Assembly: GCF_002742625.1 (NCBI RefSeq)
Contig: NZ_PEBF01000001.1
Span: 3,720,001-3,784,000, forward strand
Reading direction: 5' to 3'
Length of the DNA: 64,000 nt
Source of the DNA: Caulobacter sp. FWC2
GTDB lineage: Bacteria > Pseudomonadota > Alphaproteobacteria > Caulobacterales > Caulobacteraceae
The position numbers and the translations under genes were made by a program. How positions within the stretch are numbered: position 1 is the first letter of the stretch; each line of letters starts with the position of its first letter. Under the pieces are notes generated by a model. The model was not told the DNA's origin, did not search any database, and saw nothing but the letters and a program-made list of their open reading frames with translations. This document shows positions 29,577 to 40,300 of the stretch, piece by piece.

Positions 29577-30343
29577 TGCAGAGGCGGCGGACGGCGGTCC
29601 TGGCGGCTTCGGACCTGGCGCGCCTGGCGGCGGTGTTGGACCGGCCGACGCCGGCCGAGGTCCCACCCGCCTGGCATTGGGGATGCCTGGCCGAACCGAT
29701 CCCGCGCGCCGATCTCGGTCCCGACGGTCATCAAAGGCGCGGTCTGTTCCTGCCGGCGATCGACGCCCCGCGCAGGATGTTCGCGGCGGCGGACCTTCGG
29801 TTTACAAAACCGCTGCACCCCGGCCTCGACACCGAACTCGTCGAGACCATTGCCAGTGTCGAGGAGAAGCCCGGCGCGAGCGGGCCGCTGACCTTCGTCA
29901 CGGTCGAGCGGACGTTCAGCCAGGCCGGCGAGGTCCGCGTCACCGAGCGCCAGACGATCGTCTACACCGCCGCCCCGCCCGCGGCCCGCGCGCCCTACGC
30001 CCAGCTTCCGCCCGCCGAGTGGTCCCGCGAGACGCCGACCGATCCTGTGCTGCTGTTCGCCTTCTCGGCGGCGACCTCCAACAGCCATCGCATCCACTAC
30101 GACCTGCCCTATACGACGCAGGTCGAGGGCTATCCCGGCCTCGTCGTCCACGGTCCCCTGATCGCCCTGCTGATGCTGGAGGCCATGCCCGCCCGGCCGC
30201 TGACGCGCTTTTCGTTTCGCGCCCTCAAGCCCGCCTTCGCCGGCGAGACGATCACGGCCAAGGGCCGTCTCACCCACGACGGCGCGGCGCTGTGGGCGGA
30301 GGTCGATGGGGCCGTGGTAATGAAGGCTTCTGCGACCTTCTAG
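29576..30343 (+). CDS. HTD2/MaoC-like (FAS1-like dehydratase domain) acyl-CoA hydratase
   Basis: The 255-residue protein starts at an ATG overlapping the preceding stop by one base. It has a double hot-dog layout: an N-terminal half of FAS1-like dehydratase type (RRMFAAADLRFTKPLHPG at about 63) and a C-terminal half with the hydratase-2-like helix FSAATSNSHRIHYDLPY (about 163) followed by GLVVHGPLIALLML. This arrangement matches HTD2 and mesaconyl-C4-CoA or itaconyl-CoA hydratases. With the dehydrogenase and thiolase it completes most of a beta-oxidation-like turn. The stop lies 6 bp from the convergent stop of the glycosyltransferase gene. Confidence 0.78.
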   Translation: MQRRRTAVLAASDLARLAAVLDRPTPAEVPPAWHWGCLAEPIPRADLGPDGHQRRGLFLPAIDAPRRMFAAADLRFTKPLHPGLDTELVETIASVEEKPGASGPLTFVTVERTFSQAGEVRVTERQTIVYTAAPPAARAPYAQLPPAEWSRETPTDPVLLFAFSAATSNSHRIHYDLPYTTQVEGYPGLVVHGPLIALLMLEAMPARPLTRFSFRALKPAFAGETITAKGRLTHDGAALWAEVDGAVVMKASATF

Positions 30344-30349
30344 GCCGCC

Positions 30350-32191
30350 CTACTCCTCCAGGGTCGAGGTATCGAACCCGTGGTAGAGGGACAGGAACCG
30401 GAACGGGTGGCCCTCGACATATTCCTTGAACATCACGTTGTTGATGTCGCTCTGGGTGTCGAAGGTTCCGACCTTCGCCCCCGGCGCATGCAGCTCCAGA
30501 TGCCGGCGCGCCAGGTTCAGGGCTACCTGGTCGATCCAGCGGGTGACGGTCGCGCGCGAAAGCCGATCATCCAGATAGGCCCGCAGCCAGCGCAGCAGGA
30601 TCGACGTCTCCGGAGTCGGTCGCGCCAGCACCAGGTTGGCGGTGATGCGCGAGCCGGCCTGGAAGTTCTTGTCGTTCAGGTTCAGCACCAGATCGGCGTC
30701 GGTCCACTGCTCCAGCAGGTCGGCGACGCCGCGCTGCAGCAGCAGGTCGATGTCCGACACGAAGACCGGCCGTTGCAACAGGTCCAGCAGGCCGCCCAGG
30801 CGCTGGAAGCGCACCGACTGGTAGTGGGCGACCGGGATCTCGATCAGGCCCTTCGGCGGCGCCTCGAAGCACTGGGTGGTCACCGTAGAGGCGTCGAAGT
30901 CGTCGCCGACGAACACCACGCGCGGGTCGTCGATCCGCACCGTCGCGGCCGCCTCGGCCAGCTTGCCCGAGCCGCCGATCACATGAATCAACACCAGGAA
31001 CGGCACGTCGCTGTGCTTGAGCACCGACAACGCCAGCCAGCGGCCGTACAGCTCCACATAGCGAGGGTCACCCGCCGCGAAGAACACCACCTGTGCGCCC
31101 AGGGCGTTGGCGTGGGCCTTCAAGCCCTCACCGTCCAAGGTCTGGCCATCGCCGGTCAGGAAGGTCTGCGGGCCGTCGTCAGGCGCGGGCGAGGTCGGAC
31201 CGTCCAGCTCGGCGCCGGTCAGGGCGTCCATCACCGCGCGGTAGTGATTGACCCAGTCGCCCCACTCCGGGCCGGGCGACTCCATGCCCATGGCCGCGGC
31301 CTCGGCCAGCAGTAATTCGAACAGCTCCAGGCGCTCGCGGGTCAGGGGTTCGCAGAGGATCAGGCTGACGGCGTCGTGGTAGAACTTCATCCGGCCCAGC
31401 GGATGCAGGCCCGCCTGCGTATCGCGCGCCGTGCCGATGGCCTTGGCCAGCTCGGCGGCGACGTCCAGCGCGGGCTCCTGCGACGGCGCGGCGGCCGGCG
31501 GCGCCTCGGCCGGCACGCCCTCGAAGAAGCGGCCCAGAAGGGCCAGGGCCTGGGCGCCGACTGGCAAGGTCCCCTCGCCCAGCATCACCGTGAAGTTCAG
31601 GCCACCGCGCCAGCCGACCTGCAGCTCGAAGCGCTGCGGGGCCTGCGCCCAGACGGCTTCGCCCGGGAAGGTCAGGTGCTCGAGCAGAGGCGTCTTGGGG
31701 GCCAGCACCAGGGCGCCGTCCAAGTGGTCGGCGGCCCAGCGATGATGGGCGAAGCCGCGATAGGCGCCTTCGGGCTTGACGGCCTCGAGATAGCGCGACG
31801 GCGTGGTGATCCAGCCGGTCTCGGCGATCAGCGGCAGGCGCTCCAGCAGCACGGACGGCCGGGCCAGGGTCTGGACCACGTGCGTGGTGAGCACACAGTC
31901 GAAACGGCCCTCGCGCGCGACATGAGCCAGCACGGCGCGATAGGTCTCGGGATCGGAAAGGTCGCCGGGGAACTCGGCGTCCACCCCGCCCAGCGCGGCG
32001 TCGCGCAGATCGTCCGGCCAACGGGGCGGACCGGCGCCAACCATCAGGATGCGGAAGTCCGGGTCCTCGGCTTTGCATCGCCGCAGCTGGTCCACGAGAC
32101 CCGATAGATCGCCCAAGCTCGCCAACTGGCCGAACTGCGACGGCCGCGTCGCGCGACGTTCGAACAGATCAGCCGGCGAGACTTGGCTCAC
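30350..32191 (-). CDS. Two-domain protein, methyltransferase-like N-half and probable glycosyltransferase C-half
   Basis: The 613-residue protein starts at GTG, overlapping the GT41 stop (GTGA), so translation is coupled. Residues ~30-170 look like a degenerate SAM-methyltransferase Rossmann fold: FRILMVGAGPPRWPDDLRDAA, then FDCVLTTHVVQTL, a pattern seen in hypothetical methyltransferases of glycan clusters. Residues ~350-600 resemble GT-A-type enzymes: VVFFAAGDPRYVELYGRWLA, PVFVSDIDLLLQRG (a DxD-like DID), then LNLNDKNFQAGSRITANLVL and WIDQVALNLARRH. It has no signal or membrane helix. I infer that it extends or modifies the sugar placed by GT41 on the upstream repeat protein. No exact family is recognised. 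Confidence 0.6.
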   Translation of the reverse strand: MSQVSPADLFERRATRPSQFGQLASLGDLSGLVDQLRRCKAEDPDFRILMVGAGPPRWPDDLRDAALGGVDAEFPGDLSDPETYRAVLAHVAREGRFDCVLTTHVVQTLARPSVLLERLPLIAETGWITTPSRYLEAVKPEGAYRGFAHHRWAADHLDGALVLAPKTPLLEHLTFPGEAVWAQAPQRFELQVGWRGGLNFTVMLGEGTLPVGAQALALLGRFFEGVPAEAPPAAAPSQEPALDVAAELAKAIGTARDTQAGLHPLGRMKFYHDAVSLILCEPLTRERLELFELLLAEAAAMGMESPGPEWGDWVNHYRAVMDALTGAELDGPTSPAPDDGPQTFLTGDGQTLDGEGLKAHANALGAQVVFFAAGDPRYVELYGRWLALSVLKHSDVPFLVLIHVIGGSGKLAEAAATVRIDDPRVVFVGDDFDASTVTTQCFEAPPKGLIEIPVAHYQSVRFQRLGGLLDLLQRPVFVSDIDLLLQRGVADLLEQWTDADLVLNLNDKNFQAGSRITANLVLARPTPETSILLRWLRAYLDDRLSRATVTRWIDQVALNLARRHLELHAPGAKVGTFDTQSDINNVMFKEYVEGHPFRFLSLYHGFDTSTLEE

Positions 32192-34203
32192 GAAGCGCCG
32201 CCTTCCCAAAGCCGGCCGTCGGAGGGGATGGCCTTGACCCGATCGCGCCGCGCCAGCTCCTGGCGATAGAGGCCGTGCAGGTCCAGCTCGGTCTGCATCT
32301 CGCGATCGTCCCGGTCCAGCGAGAGCCCGATGCGGAAGTAGCTCTCGAGATTGGTCAGGTTGGGTCGCGGTGTTTGGCCGGCCTGATGCTCGGCGATCAT
32401 CTCGAAGTACAGGTCTTCCAGCTTGCCGGTCAGGAGGTCCATGTTGAACAACACACAGCTGTCGCGGTTGGCCTCCAGCGTGGCGCGCAGAGCCTGGGCC
32501 TGGGCGCGGTCGGCGCCGAGCTCGACGGCCTTCTCGACATAGGCCTGCGCGCTGTCGACGACCAGTTCGGGCAGGCCGGCGCTGCGCACCAGGCTGCCGC
32601 AGACCCGCGAGGCGAAGCAGCGGCCCGACCAGGTCAGGACCGGCACGGCCATCCACAGCGCGTCCGAGGCCGTCGTGTGGGCGCCATAGGGCGTGGTGTC
32701 CAGGAACAGATCGGCCAGGCGATAGCGAGCCAGGTGGAAGGCGTTCTGAAGCTTCTGGGCGAAGACCAGGCGGGTGCGATCCACGCCCCGCGCCTCGGCC
32801 GCGTCGCGCAGGCGGGCGTTGGTCTCGGGATTGCTGTCCAGCAGCCACAGCACACTGCCCGGCGTGCGCTTGAGGATGTCCATCCACCGGTCGAAGACGT
32901 GCGGCGTGATCTTCTGCGTGCCGTTGAAGCAGCAGAACACGAAGGCGTCTTCGGGCAGGCCGGTCTCGGCGCGGGTCGGGACGGTCTCCTCCACCTTCCG
33001 GCGCCGGTCGTTGGGCTGGTAGCAGGGGATCCGGCGCACGGCCTCGGAGTAGTAGAGCTCCATCTCCGGCGGGATGATCCACGGATCGGCGATGATGTAG
33101 TGATGGTAGTCGCTGCCCATCGTGCCGGGATAGCCCAGCCAGTTGACGAGGATCGGCGCCGGACGGCGGGCGAAGACCGAGGTGCGGGCGTCGCGGGTGT
33201 GGCCGTTGACGTCGACCAGGATGTCGATGCCGTCGTCGACGATGCGTTGGGCGGCTTCGTCGTCCGACAGGGGGCGAATGTCGGTGAAGTGCTCCACCGC
33301 CGCGCGGATGCGGGTGTTCAGGCCATCGCTGGACTCCGGACCGCAATAGTAGGCGAACACCTCGACCTTGGACTTGTCGTGGACCTCGAACAGCTCGGCC
33401 ATCAGGTAGCCGACGGCGTGGTCGCGCAGATCTGAGGAGATGTAGCCGATGCGCGGACGACGGCCGGCGATGTCGATCGGGGCGTCGCTGCGATCCACCC
33501 GGACTTGCTCGGGCGTAACCTTGGCCTCGCGCTCGACGAAGTTGGCGCCGGCGGCCAGCAGCAGCAACGGGTCGTCCGTATAGGCGGCGATCGAAAGCGG
33601 ATTGACCCCTTCCAGCAGGGTCTCGCGGGTTACGCGCTCAGTCGGCTGCAGGGCCGGCCACTTGCACTGCGACAGGCGCGTGGCGACCAGCTGGCCGATC
33701 ACGTCCATGGCCGTAGGGTCCAGTTCGGCCGCGCGCTGCAGGGCCAGTTCAGCGCGGGCCGACTGATGCATGTCGCCCAGCAGGCGCGCGATCTGCTTGA
33801 GGCAGGTGAAGGCGTAGCCGGCGCCGACGCCGCTGATCACGACCTGGCGGTTGGCGCCCGCCTCCCAGGTGGCGACGGCCAGCTCGGCCAGACCGGCCCG
33901 CTCCTGGATGCCGCCCAGGTTCACATAGGCCGGCAGGAAGTCGGGATTGATCTTGATGGCCTGTTCCAGAGAGGCCGCCGCGCCCGGGTTGTCGCCCAGA
34001 GCCGCCTGCAGGACCGCGCGGTTGAACAGCGCCACCGACAGCTGCGGATGCTCGGCGTTGAACTTGATCCAGATCTTGTAGGCCTGGTCGGCGAGGGCGG
34101 GCTGCCCCCCTGCCCCAAGGTCGGACGCAAGGGTGATCAGGTCGCCCAGCGAGCACCCTTCGGCGGTCAGCGTACTGAGGAGGTTCAGCGTAACGTCGGC
34201 CAT
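32188..34203 (-). CDS. TPR-containing GT41 (SPINDLY/OGT-like) protein glycosyltransferase
   Basis: The 671-residue cytoplasmic protein has TPR-like helices at about residues 35-175 (YKIWIKFNAEHPQLSVALFNRAVLQ, LEQAIKINPDFLPAYVNLGGI, given here for their TPR signature), then a GT41 catalytic region. Key marks are RPRIGYISSDLRDHAVGYLM (about 249, with H262), ILVDVNGHTRDAR, FNGTQKITPHVFDRWMDIL, and LDTTPYGAHTTASDALWMAVPVLTWSG. GT41 enzymes transfer GlcNAc, fucose or glucose to Ser/Thr, or hexose to Asn in HMW1C. The TPRs normally hold extended repetitive protein substrates. It follows the giant repeat gene by 164 bp with an aggaag ribosome site. Confidence 0.9.
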   Translation of the reverse strand: MADVTLNLLSTLTAEGCSLGDLITLASDLGAGGQPALADQAYKIWIKFNAEHPQLSVALFNRAVLQAALGDNPGAAASLEQAIKINPDFLPAYVNLGGIQERAGLAELAVATWEAGANRQVVISGVGAGYAFTCLKQIARLLGDMHQSARAELALQRAAELDPTAMDVIGQLVATRLSQCKWPALQPTERVTRETLLEGVNPLSIAAYTDDPLLLLAAGANFVEREAKVTPEQVRVDRSDAPIDIAGRRPRIGYISSDLRDHAVGYLMAELFEVHDKSKVEVFAYYCGPESSDGLNTRIRAAVEHFTDIRPLSDDEAAQRIVDDGIDILVDVNGHTRDARTSVFARRPAPILVNWLGYPGTMGSDYHHYIIADPWIIPPEMELYYSEAVRRIPCYQPNDRRRKVEETVPTRAETGLPEDAFVFCCFNGTQKITPHVFDRWMDILKRTPGSVLWLLDSNPETNARLRDAAEARGVDRTRLVFAQKLQNAFHLARYRLADLFLDTTPYGAHTTASDALWMAVPVLTWSGRCFASRVCGSLVRSAGLPELVVDSAQAYVEKAVELGADRAQAQALRATLEANRDSCVLFNMDLLTGKLEDLYFEMIAEHQAGQTPRPNLTNLESYFRIGLSLDRDDREMQTELDLHGLYRQELARRDRVKAIPSDGRLWEGGAS

Positions 34204-34327
34204 TGTCTTCCTGAAACCGATAGGCGGCGGACAGGCGTGCGCGAAAGCCGCGCGCGAGTCAGCGCTGCGTGATCATGGCATGGGGTTGGGAACTCGACCA
34301 ATGCCAGAGCGCATCGATCGGAGGCTA

Positions 34328-34362
34328 TCCGCCGCCCGGGTCTCGCAGACCCGGGCGGCGGA
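34328..34362. terminator. 16-bp perfect hairpin between repeat protein and GT41 genes
   Basis: TCCGCCGCCCGGGTCT at 34328-34343 pairs perfectly with 34347-34362 around a 3-nt loop. It starts 5 bp beyond the repeat-protein stop on the transcribed strand. No T-run follows, so it may act as a partial terminator or a 3'-end stabiliser that makes far more repeat protein than glycosyltransferase. Confidence 0.55.
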
Positions 34363-34367
34363 CGGGA

Positions 34368-37300
34368 TCAGCTCACGGTCAGATAGGCCGAGATCTGGGC
34401 GTCGCTCAGGCTCTGCACCTGGGCGGTCGTCAGGGCGTTGGCCTGGGTCGTGGTCAGCGCCGCGATGTTGGTGGTCGACAGATAGTCTAGCTGGGTGGCG
34501 GTCAAACCGGAGATCTGCGTGGCTTGCAACTGACCGATCTGGGTCGTGCTCATCGCGTCGATCACCGTCGTACCCAGGGCCCCGAGCTGGGTGCTCGTCA
34601 GGGCCGCCAGCTGCGAGGCCGCCAGATCGCCCACGTCGGTCACCGACAGGCCCTTCAGCTGCGAAGCTGTCAGCCCCTTCACCTGGGTCGTGGTCAAAGC
34701 CGCGGTCTGGGTCGCGTCCAGGGCCGAGATGTTGGTCGGCGACATCGCCGCCAGTTGCAGGATGCTCAGCGCCGCGATCTGGGTGTCGATGAACTGGCCG
34801 ACATCGGTCGAGCTCAAGGCCGCCAGCTGGCTCGCGACGATGCCCTTCACCTGGGTGGCGTTCAGAGAGCCGACCTGAATGGCGTCCAGGGCCGAGAAGG
34901 CCGTGGTCGACAGGGCGCCGACCTGGGTGGCGGCCATCTGAGCGATTTGGGTGGTCGACAGCGTCCCGGCCTGGCCCGCGCTCAAGGCGCCGACCTGAGG
35001 CGCGGTCAGGGCGGCGACCTGGGTATCGGCCAAGTCGCCGATATCGGTCGTCGACAAACCCTTCACCTGATCAACGGTCAGGCCCTTGATCTGGGCCGTC
35101 GTCAGCGCGGCGGTCTGGGCGGCGTCCAGGGCCGAGATGTTGGTCGCCGAGATCAGCGCCAGCTGGGTCGGGGCCAGGTTGGCGACCTGGGTCGTCGTCA
35201 GCTCACCGATGTCGGTGGTGTTCAGGCCCTTCAGTTGGTCGGCCGTCAGACCCTTGATCTGGGTCGTCGTCAGCGCGGCCACCTGGGTGTCGACCAGGGC
35301 CGAGAAGGCGGTGGCGGTCAGGGCGCCGATCTGGGCCGCCGACAGCGCGCTGACCTGAGTGGTCGAAAGCTCGCCGATGTCGGTCACGGTCAAGCCCTTG
35401 ACCTGTGCGGCCGTCAGCCCCTTCAGCTGCACCGGGCTCAGCTTCGCCATCTGGGTGACGTTTAGGCTGGAGAAGCCGGTGGGCGTCATGCCGCCCAGTT
35501 GGGTCGAGCTTAGCGCTTCCACCTGGGTGTCGGCCAGGGCGGCGATGTTGCCGGTGGTCAGACCGCCCATCTGCTGCGCGGTCAGGCCCTTGATCTGGGT
35601 CGTCGTCAGCGCGCCGAGCTGGGTGTCGCTCATCAGGGAGACGTTGGTCGCAGAGATCGCGCCCAGTTGGGTCGACGTCAGGCCGCCGATCTGGGTGGTC
35701 GACAGTTCCTGCAGCTGGCTCGGGACCAGGGCGGTGATCTGGGCGGCCGCGAGCTGGCCGATCTGGGTCGCCGACAGCTCATCGATGTCGGTGACCGACA
35801 GACCCTTCAGCTGGGTCGTGTTCAGCGCCTGGAGCTGGGTGTTGACCAAAGCCCCGACCTGGGTGCTGGACAGCGCCGAGATGTTGGTGGCCGACAACTG
35901 CTTCAGCTGATCCGCAGTCAGCGCCTGGATCTGGGTGGTCGAGAACTTATCGATGTCGAAGACCGTTAAGCTCTGCAGCTGGCTAGGCGCAATGCCCTTG
36001 ATCTGGGTAGCGTTAAGCGCCGCGAACTGGGTTGGTTCCAGCTGCGAGAAGCTCGTGGTGCTGAAAGCGCCGACCTGCAGGGCAGAGAGCCCCTGAATCT
36101 GTGTTTCGCTCAGCAGGGGAAGCGCACCGATCGGGGCCAAGCCCTTGATCTGGGTGGCAGTCAAACCCTTGACCTGGGTCGAGGTGATCGCGGCGAAGTG
36201 GGTGGCGTCCAGATTGTTCAGCGCGGTGAACTCGAAGCCGCTGAGCTGGGTCCCGCTAAGCGCGCCGATGGCCGTTTCGCTCAGCTCCGTCGCGTCGAGG
36301 CCCATTCCAGAGATCTGCGTCGCCGCCAGACCCTTGACCTGGGTTGTCGTAAGGGCTGCGGTCTGGGTGGGGTTCAGCGCCTTGAGGTTGGTCGCCGACA
36401 GGGCGCCGACCTGAGAGGAAGACAGCGCGGCGAGTTTGGTCTCGTTGAAAGTAGCCAGAATGCCTTGCGGCAGCGCGCCGATCTGAGCAGTCGTCAGACC
36501 AGGGATCTGGCTGGCTTGCAGGTAGTTATAAAACTGGTTGGCGAAGTTGCTGATCGCTTCCTTCTTGATCGCGCCGATCTGGCTGGTGGTCAGCGACTGC
36601 ATCGCCGTTGCGTCGAGCGAAGCGATATTGGTCGCGTTGATCGCGCCTATCTGCGCCGTCGTCAGATTGCTCAGCTGCGTGCCGGTCAGCTCGTTCAGCA
36701 GGTTGCCGGAGACAGCGCCCATCTGAGAGACCGTCAGCGCTTTAAGCTGGGTCGCCGTGAAGGCTTGGGTCTTGGTCTCGTCAAGGCTCTCCAGCAAGTT
36801 CGCCGACAGCGCCGACAGCAGGTTAGTCGACAGGGAGCCCGCCTGGGTTGCGTCGATATAGTACAGGAAGCCGCCGGACAGACCATTTGCCTGCGTGCCG
36901 GTCAGACCCGCCATCTGGGTGGTTGTCAGGGCGGCGACCTGGGTCGAGTCCAGAGCATTGAGGGTAGTGGTGGTCAACGACCCGATCTGCGAGGTGGACA
37001 GATTGGCCACCGCAGTCGAGAACTCGTAGGTGTTGACGCTGTCCAAGGCCTTGAGCTGGGTGGCCGTCAGCCCCTTGATCTGGGTCGCGGTCAGGCTCTG
37101 CACCTGGGTGCCGTCCAGGGCCAGGAAGGCGGTGTTGCTGAGCGCGCCGACCTGGCTGGCGGTCAGACCCGAAAGCTGGGTCGTCGACAGCTCATGCACC
37201 TGGGTGTCGGCCAGGGCGCCGATCTGCAGAGCCGAAAGCGCGCCGATCTGGGTCGACGACAGCTCGTCGATGTCCGTGACCGACAGGCCCTTCAGCTGGG

Positions 37301-40300
37301 TGGCGCTCAGCGCCTGGATCTGGGTGTTGGCCAGAACCGCGACCTGGGTGTCGGCCAGGGCCGAGATGCTGGCCGCCGAGAGGTTTTTCACCTGGTCGGC
37401 CGACAGGGCCTGGATCTGAGTCGTCAGCAGTTCGCCGACGTCGGTGGTCGTCAGGGCCTTCAGCTGGTCGGCCGTTAGGCCCTTGATCTGGGTCGTCGTC
37501 AGGGCCGCCATCTGATTGGCGTCCAAGGCCGAGAAGCCGGTGGCCGTCAGCGCGCCGACCTGCGCCGCCGAGAGCGCGTTGACCTGGGTGGTCGACAGCT
37601 CACCGACGTCGGAGATCGTCAGCGCCTTGAGCTGCGAGGCCGAGACGCCCTTGATCTGGGTGGTCGACAGCACGCCGACCTGGGTGGCGTCCAGGGCCGA
37701 GAAACCCGTGACCGAGAGCGCGCCCAGCTGGGTCGGCGTCAGGGCCTTGACCTGGGTGGTGGAGAACTCGGCGATATCCGTCGAGCTCAAGGCCACCAGC
37801 TGCGAGGCGGTCAGGCCCTTGATCTGGGTGTCGTTCAGCGCGCTGACCTGGGTGGCGTCCCAGGCGGCGAACTTGGTCGCGCCCAGCGCCCCGATCACCG
37901 AGGCGCTGAGGCCCGAGATCTGGGTGGTCGAAAGGTCCGCGACGTTCAGCGCCGAGATCTGGCCGGTCGACAGTGCGCCGATCTGCGTCTCGTTCAGCTC
38001 GCCGATGTCTGTGACATTCAGACCGGCGATCTGGGTGTTGGTCAGACCCTTCATCTGGGTCGCCGTCAGGGCCGCGGTCTGCGTGGCGTCGAGGGCCGAG
38101 AGATTGGCCGGCGCCAGGTTCTTGATCTGGTCAGCGCCCAAGGCGCCGATCTGGGTCGCGGACAGTTCGCCCACGTCGGTGAGGGACAGACCGCCGATCT
38201 GGGTGGCGGTCAGGCCCTTCATCTGGGTCGCCGTAAGCGCCGCGACCTGGGTGTCGGCCAGGGCCGAGAAGTTGGTCGCCGACAGCGCGCCGATCTGGAC
38301 GGTCGACAGGGCCGACAGCTGCGTCGTGTTCAGCTCGCCGATGTCGGTGACAGACAGACCCTTCACCTGGGCGGTCGTCAGGCCCTTGATCTGGGTCTCG
38401 TTGATCAGCGCGACCTGGGCCGAATTCAGCGCGGAGAAGCTGGTCGCGGCCATGGCGCCCAGTTGGCTCGCGCTCAGCGCCTGGACCTGCGTATCGGCAA
38501 GGGCGGCCACGTTGGTGGTCGTCAGCGCCGCCACCTGGGCGGTGGTCAGGCCCTTCAGCTGGGTCGAGGTCAGGGAACCCATCTGGGTGGCGTCGAGCAG
38601 GCTGAAATTGGTCGCCGTGATCGCGCCCACCTGCGTGCCGGTAAGGGCGCCCAGCTGCGTGGTCGAAAGCTCCTGAACCTGGGTCGAGGCCAGGGCGGTC
38701 AGTTGGGCGGCCGACAGCGCACCGACCTGGGTCGCCGACAGCTCGTCGATGTCGGAGACCGAAAGGCCCTTCAGCTGGGTCGTGTTCAGCGCCTGGATCT
38801 GCGTGTTGACCAGGATGGCGATCTGGGTGTCGACCAGGGCCGAGATGCTGGCCGCCGAGAGGTTCTTGATCTGGTCCGCCGTCAGGGCCGAGACCTGCGT
38901 GGTCGACAGTTCGCCGATGTCGGTGACGGTCAGGTTCTTCAGCTGATCAGCCGTGAGGCCCTTGATCTGGCCCGTCGAGATCTGCGCCATCTGGGTGGCG
39001 CTCAGGGCCGAGAAACCCGTCGAGGTCATGGAGCCCAGCTGGGTCGCCGTCAGGGCGCCGATCTGGGTGTCGGCCAGGTCGCCGATGTCGGTCGTCGACA
39101 GAGCCTTCAGCTGCGAAGCGGTAATCCCCTTCATCTGCGTGGTCGTCAGGGCCGCCGTCTGGTTCGCGTTCAGCGCGGTGAAAGCCGTCGCCGTCAGGGA
39201 GCCGACCTGGGCCGCGCTCAGGGCGCTGATCTGGGTCGTGGCCAGCTCGCCGATGTCGGAGGCCGTCAAGGCCGCCAACTGGGCGCTGGTCAGGCCTTTC
39301 ACCTGGCTCTCGGTCAGCGAGCCGACCTGCGTGGCGTCCAGGGCCGCGAAGTTCGTCGCTGACAGCGAGCCAACCTGGGTAGCGGTCAGCTGGCCCAATT
39401 GAGCCGTCGAAAGGCTCTTCACGTTGGTAAGGTTCAGAGCCGACAGCTGCGAGGTCGCCAGGGCGCCGATCTGCGTGTCGGCCAGCTCGGCGATGTCGCT
39501 GGCCGTCATGGCCTGCAGCTGGGCCGCGGACAGACCCCTCACCTGCGTGCTGCTCAGCACCGCGACCTGGGTGTCGACCATCGCCGAGACGGCGGCCGTG
39601 CTCAGGTTCTTGATCTGGTCGGCGCTCAGCGCCTTGACCTGGGTGGTGGTCAGTTCGCCGATGTCGGTGGTCGTCAGGTTCTTCAGCTGATCGGCCGTCA
39701 GACCCTTTACCTGGGTCTCGGTCAGGGCGGCCATCTGGTTGGCGTTGAGCGCCGAAAGGTTGGTCGTGGACATCGCGCCCAGCTGGGCGGTCGTCAGGGA
39801 GGCGACCTGGGTGGTCGACAGTTCGCCGACATCGGTGGTCGTCAGCGCCTTGATCTGATTGGCGGTCAGGCCCTTGATCTGGGTCTCGTTGATCAGCGCG
39901 ACCTGGGTGGCGTTCAACGACGAGAAGCTGGTCGTCGAGATCGCGCCCAGCTGGGTCGACGAGAGGCCGCCGATCTGGGTGTCGGCCAGATTGCCGACAT
40001 TGGTCACCGTCAGGGCGCCCACCTGCTGGGCGGTCAGGCCCTTCAGCTGCGTCGTCGACAGGGCGCCCAGTTGCGTGGCGTCCATGAGCGTCAGGTTGGT
40101 CGTGCTGACCGCGCCCAGCTGGGTCGAGGTGAGGCCGCCGATCTGGGTGGTCGTCAGCGCCTGCGCTTGGGTGGTGGCCAGCACGCCCAGTTGAGCGCTC
40201 GTCAGGCCGCCGATCTGGGTCGACGACAGTTCACCGATGTCGGTGACCGTCATGCCGCGGATCTGGGTCGCGCTGATGCCGGCGATCTGGCTGCTGTTCA

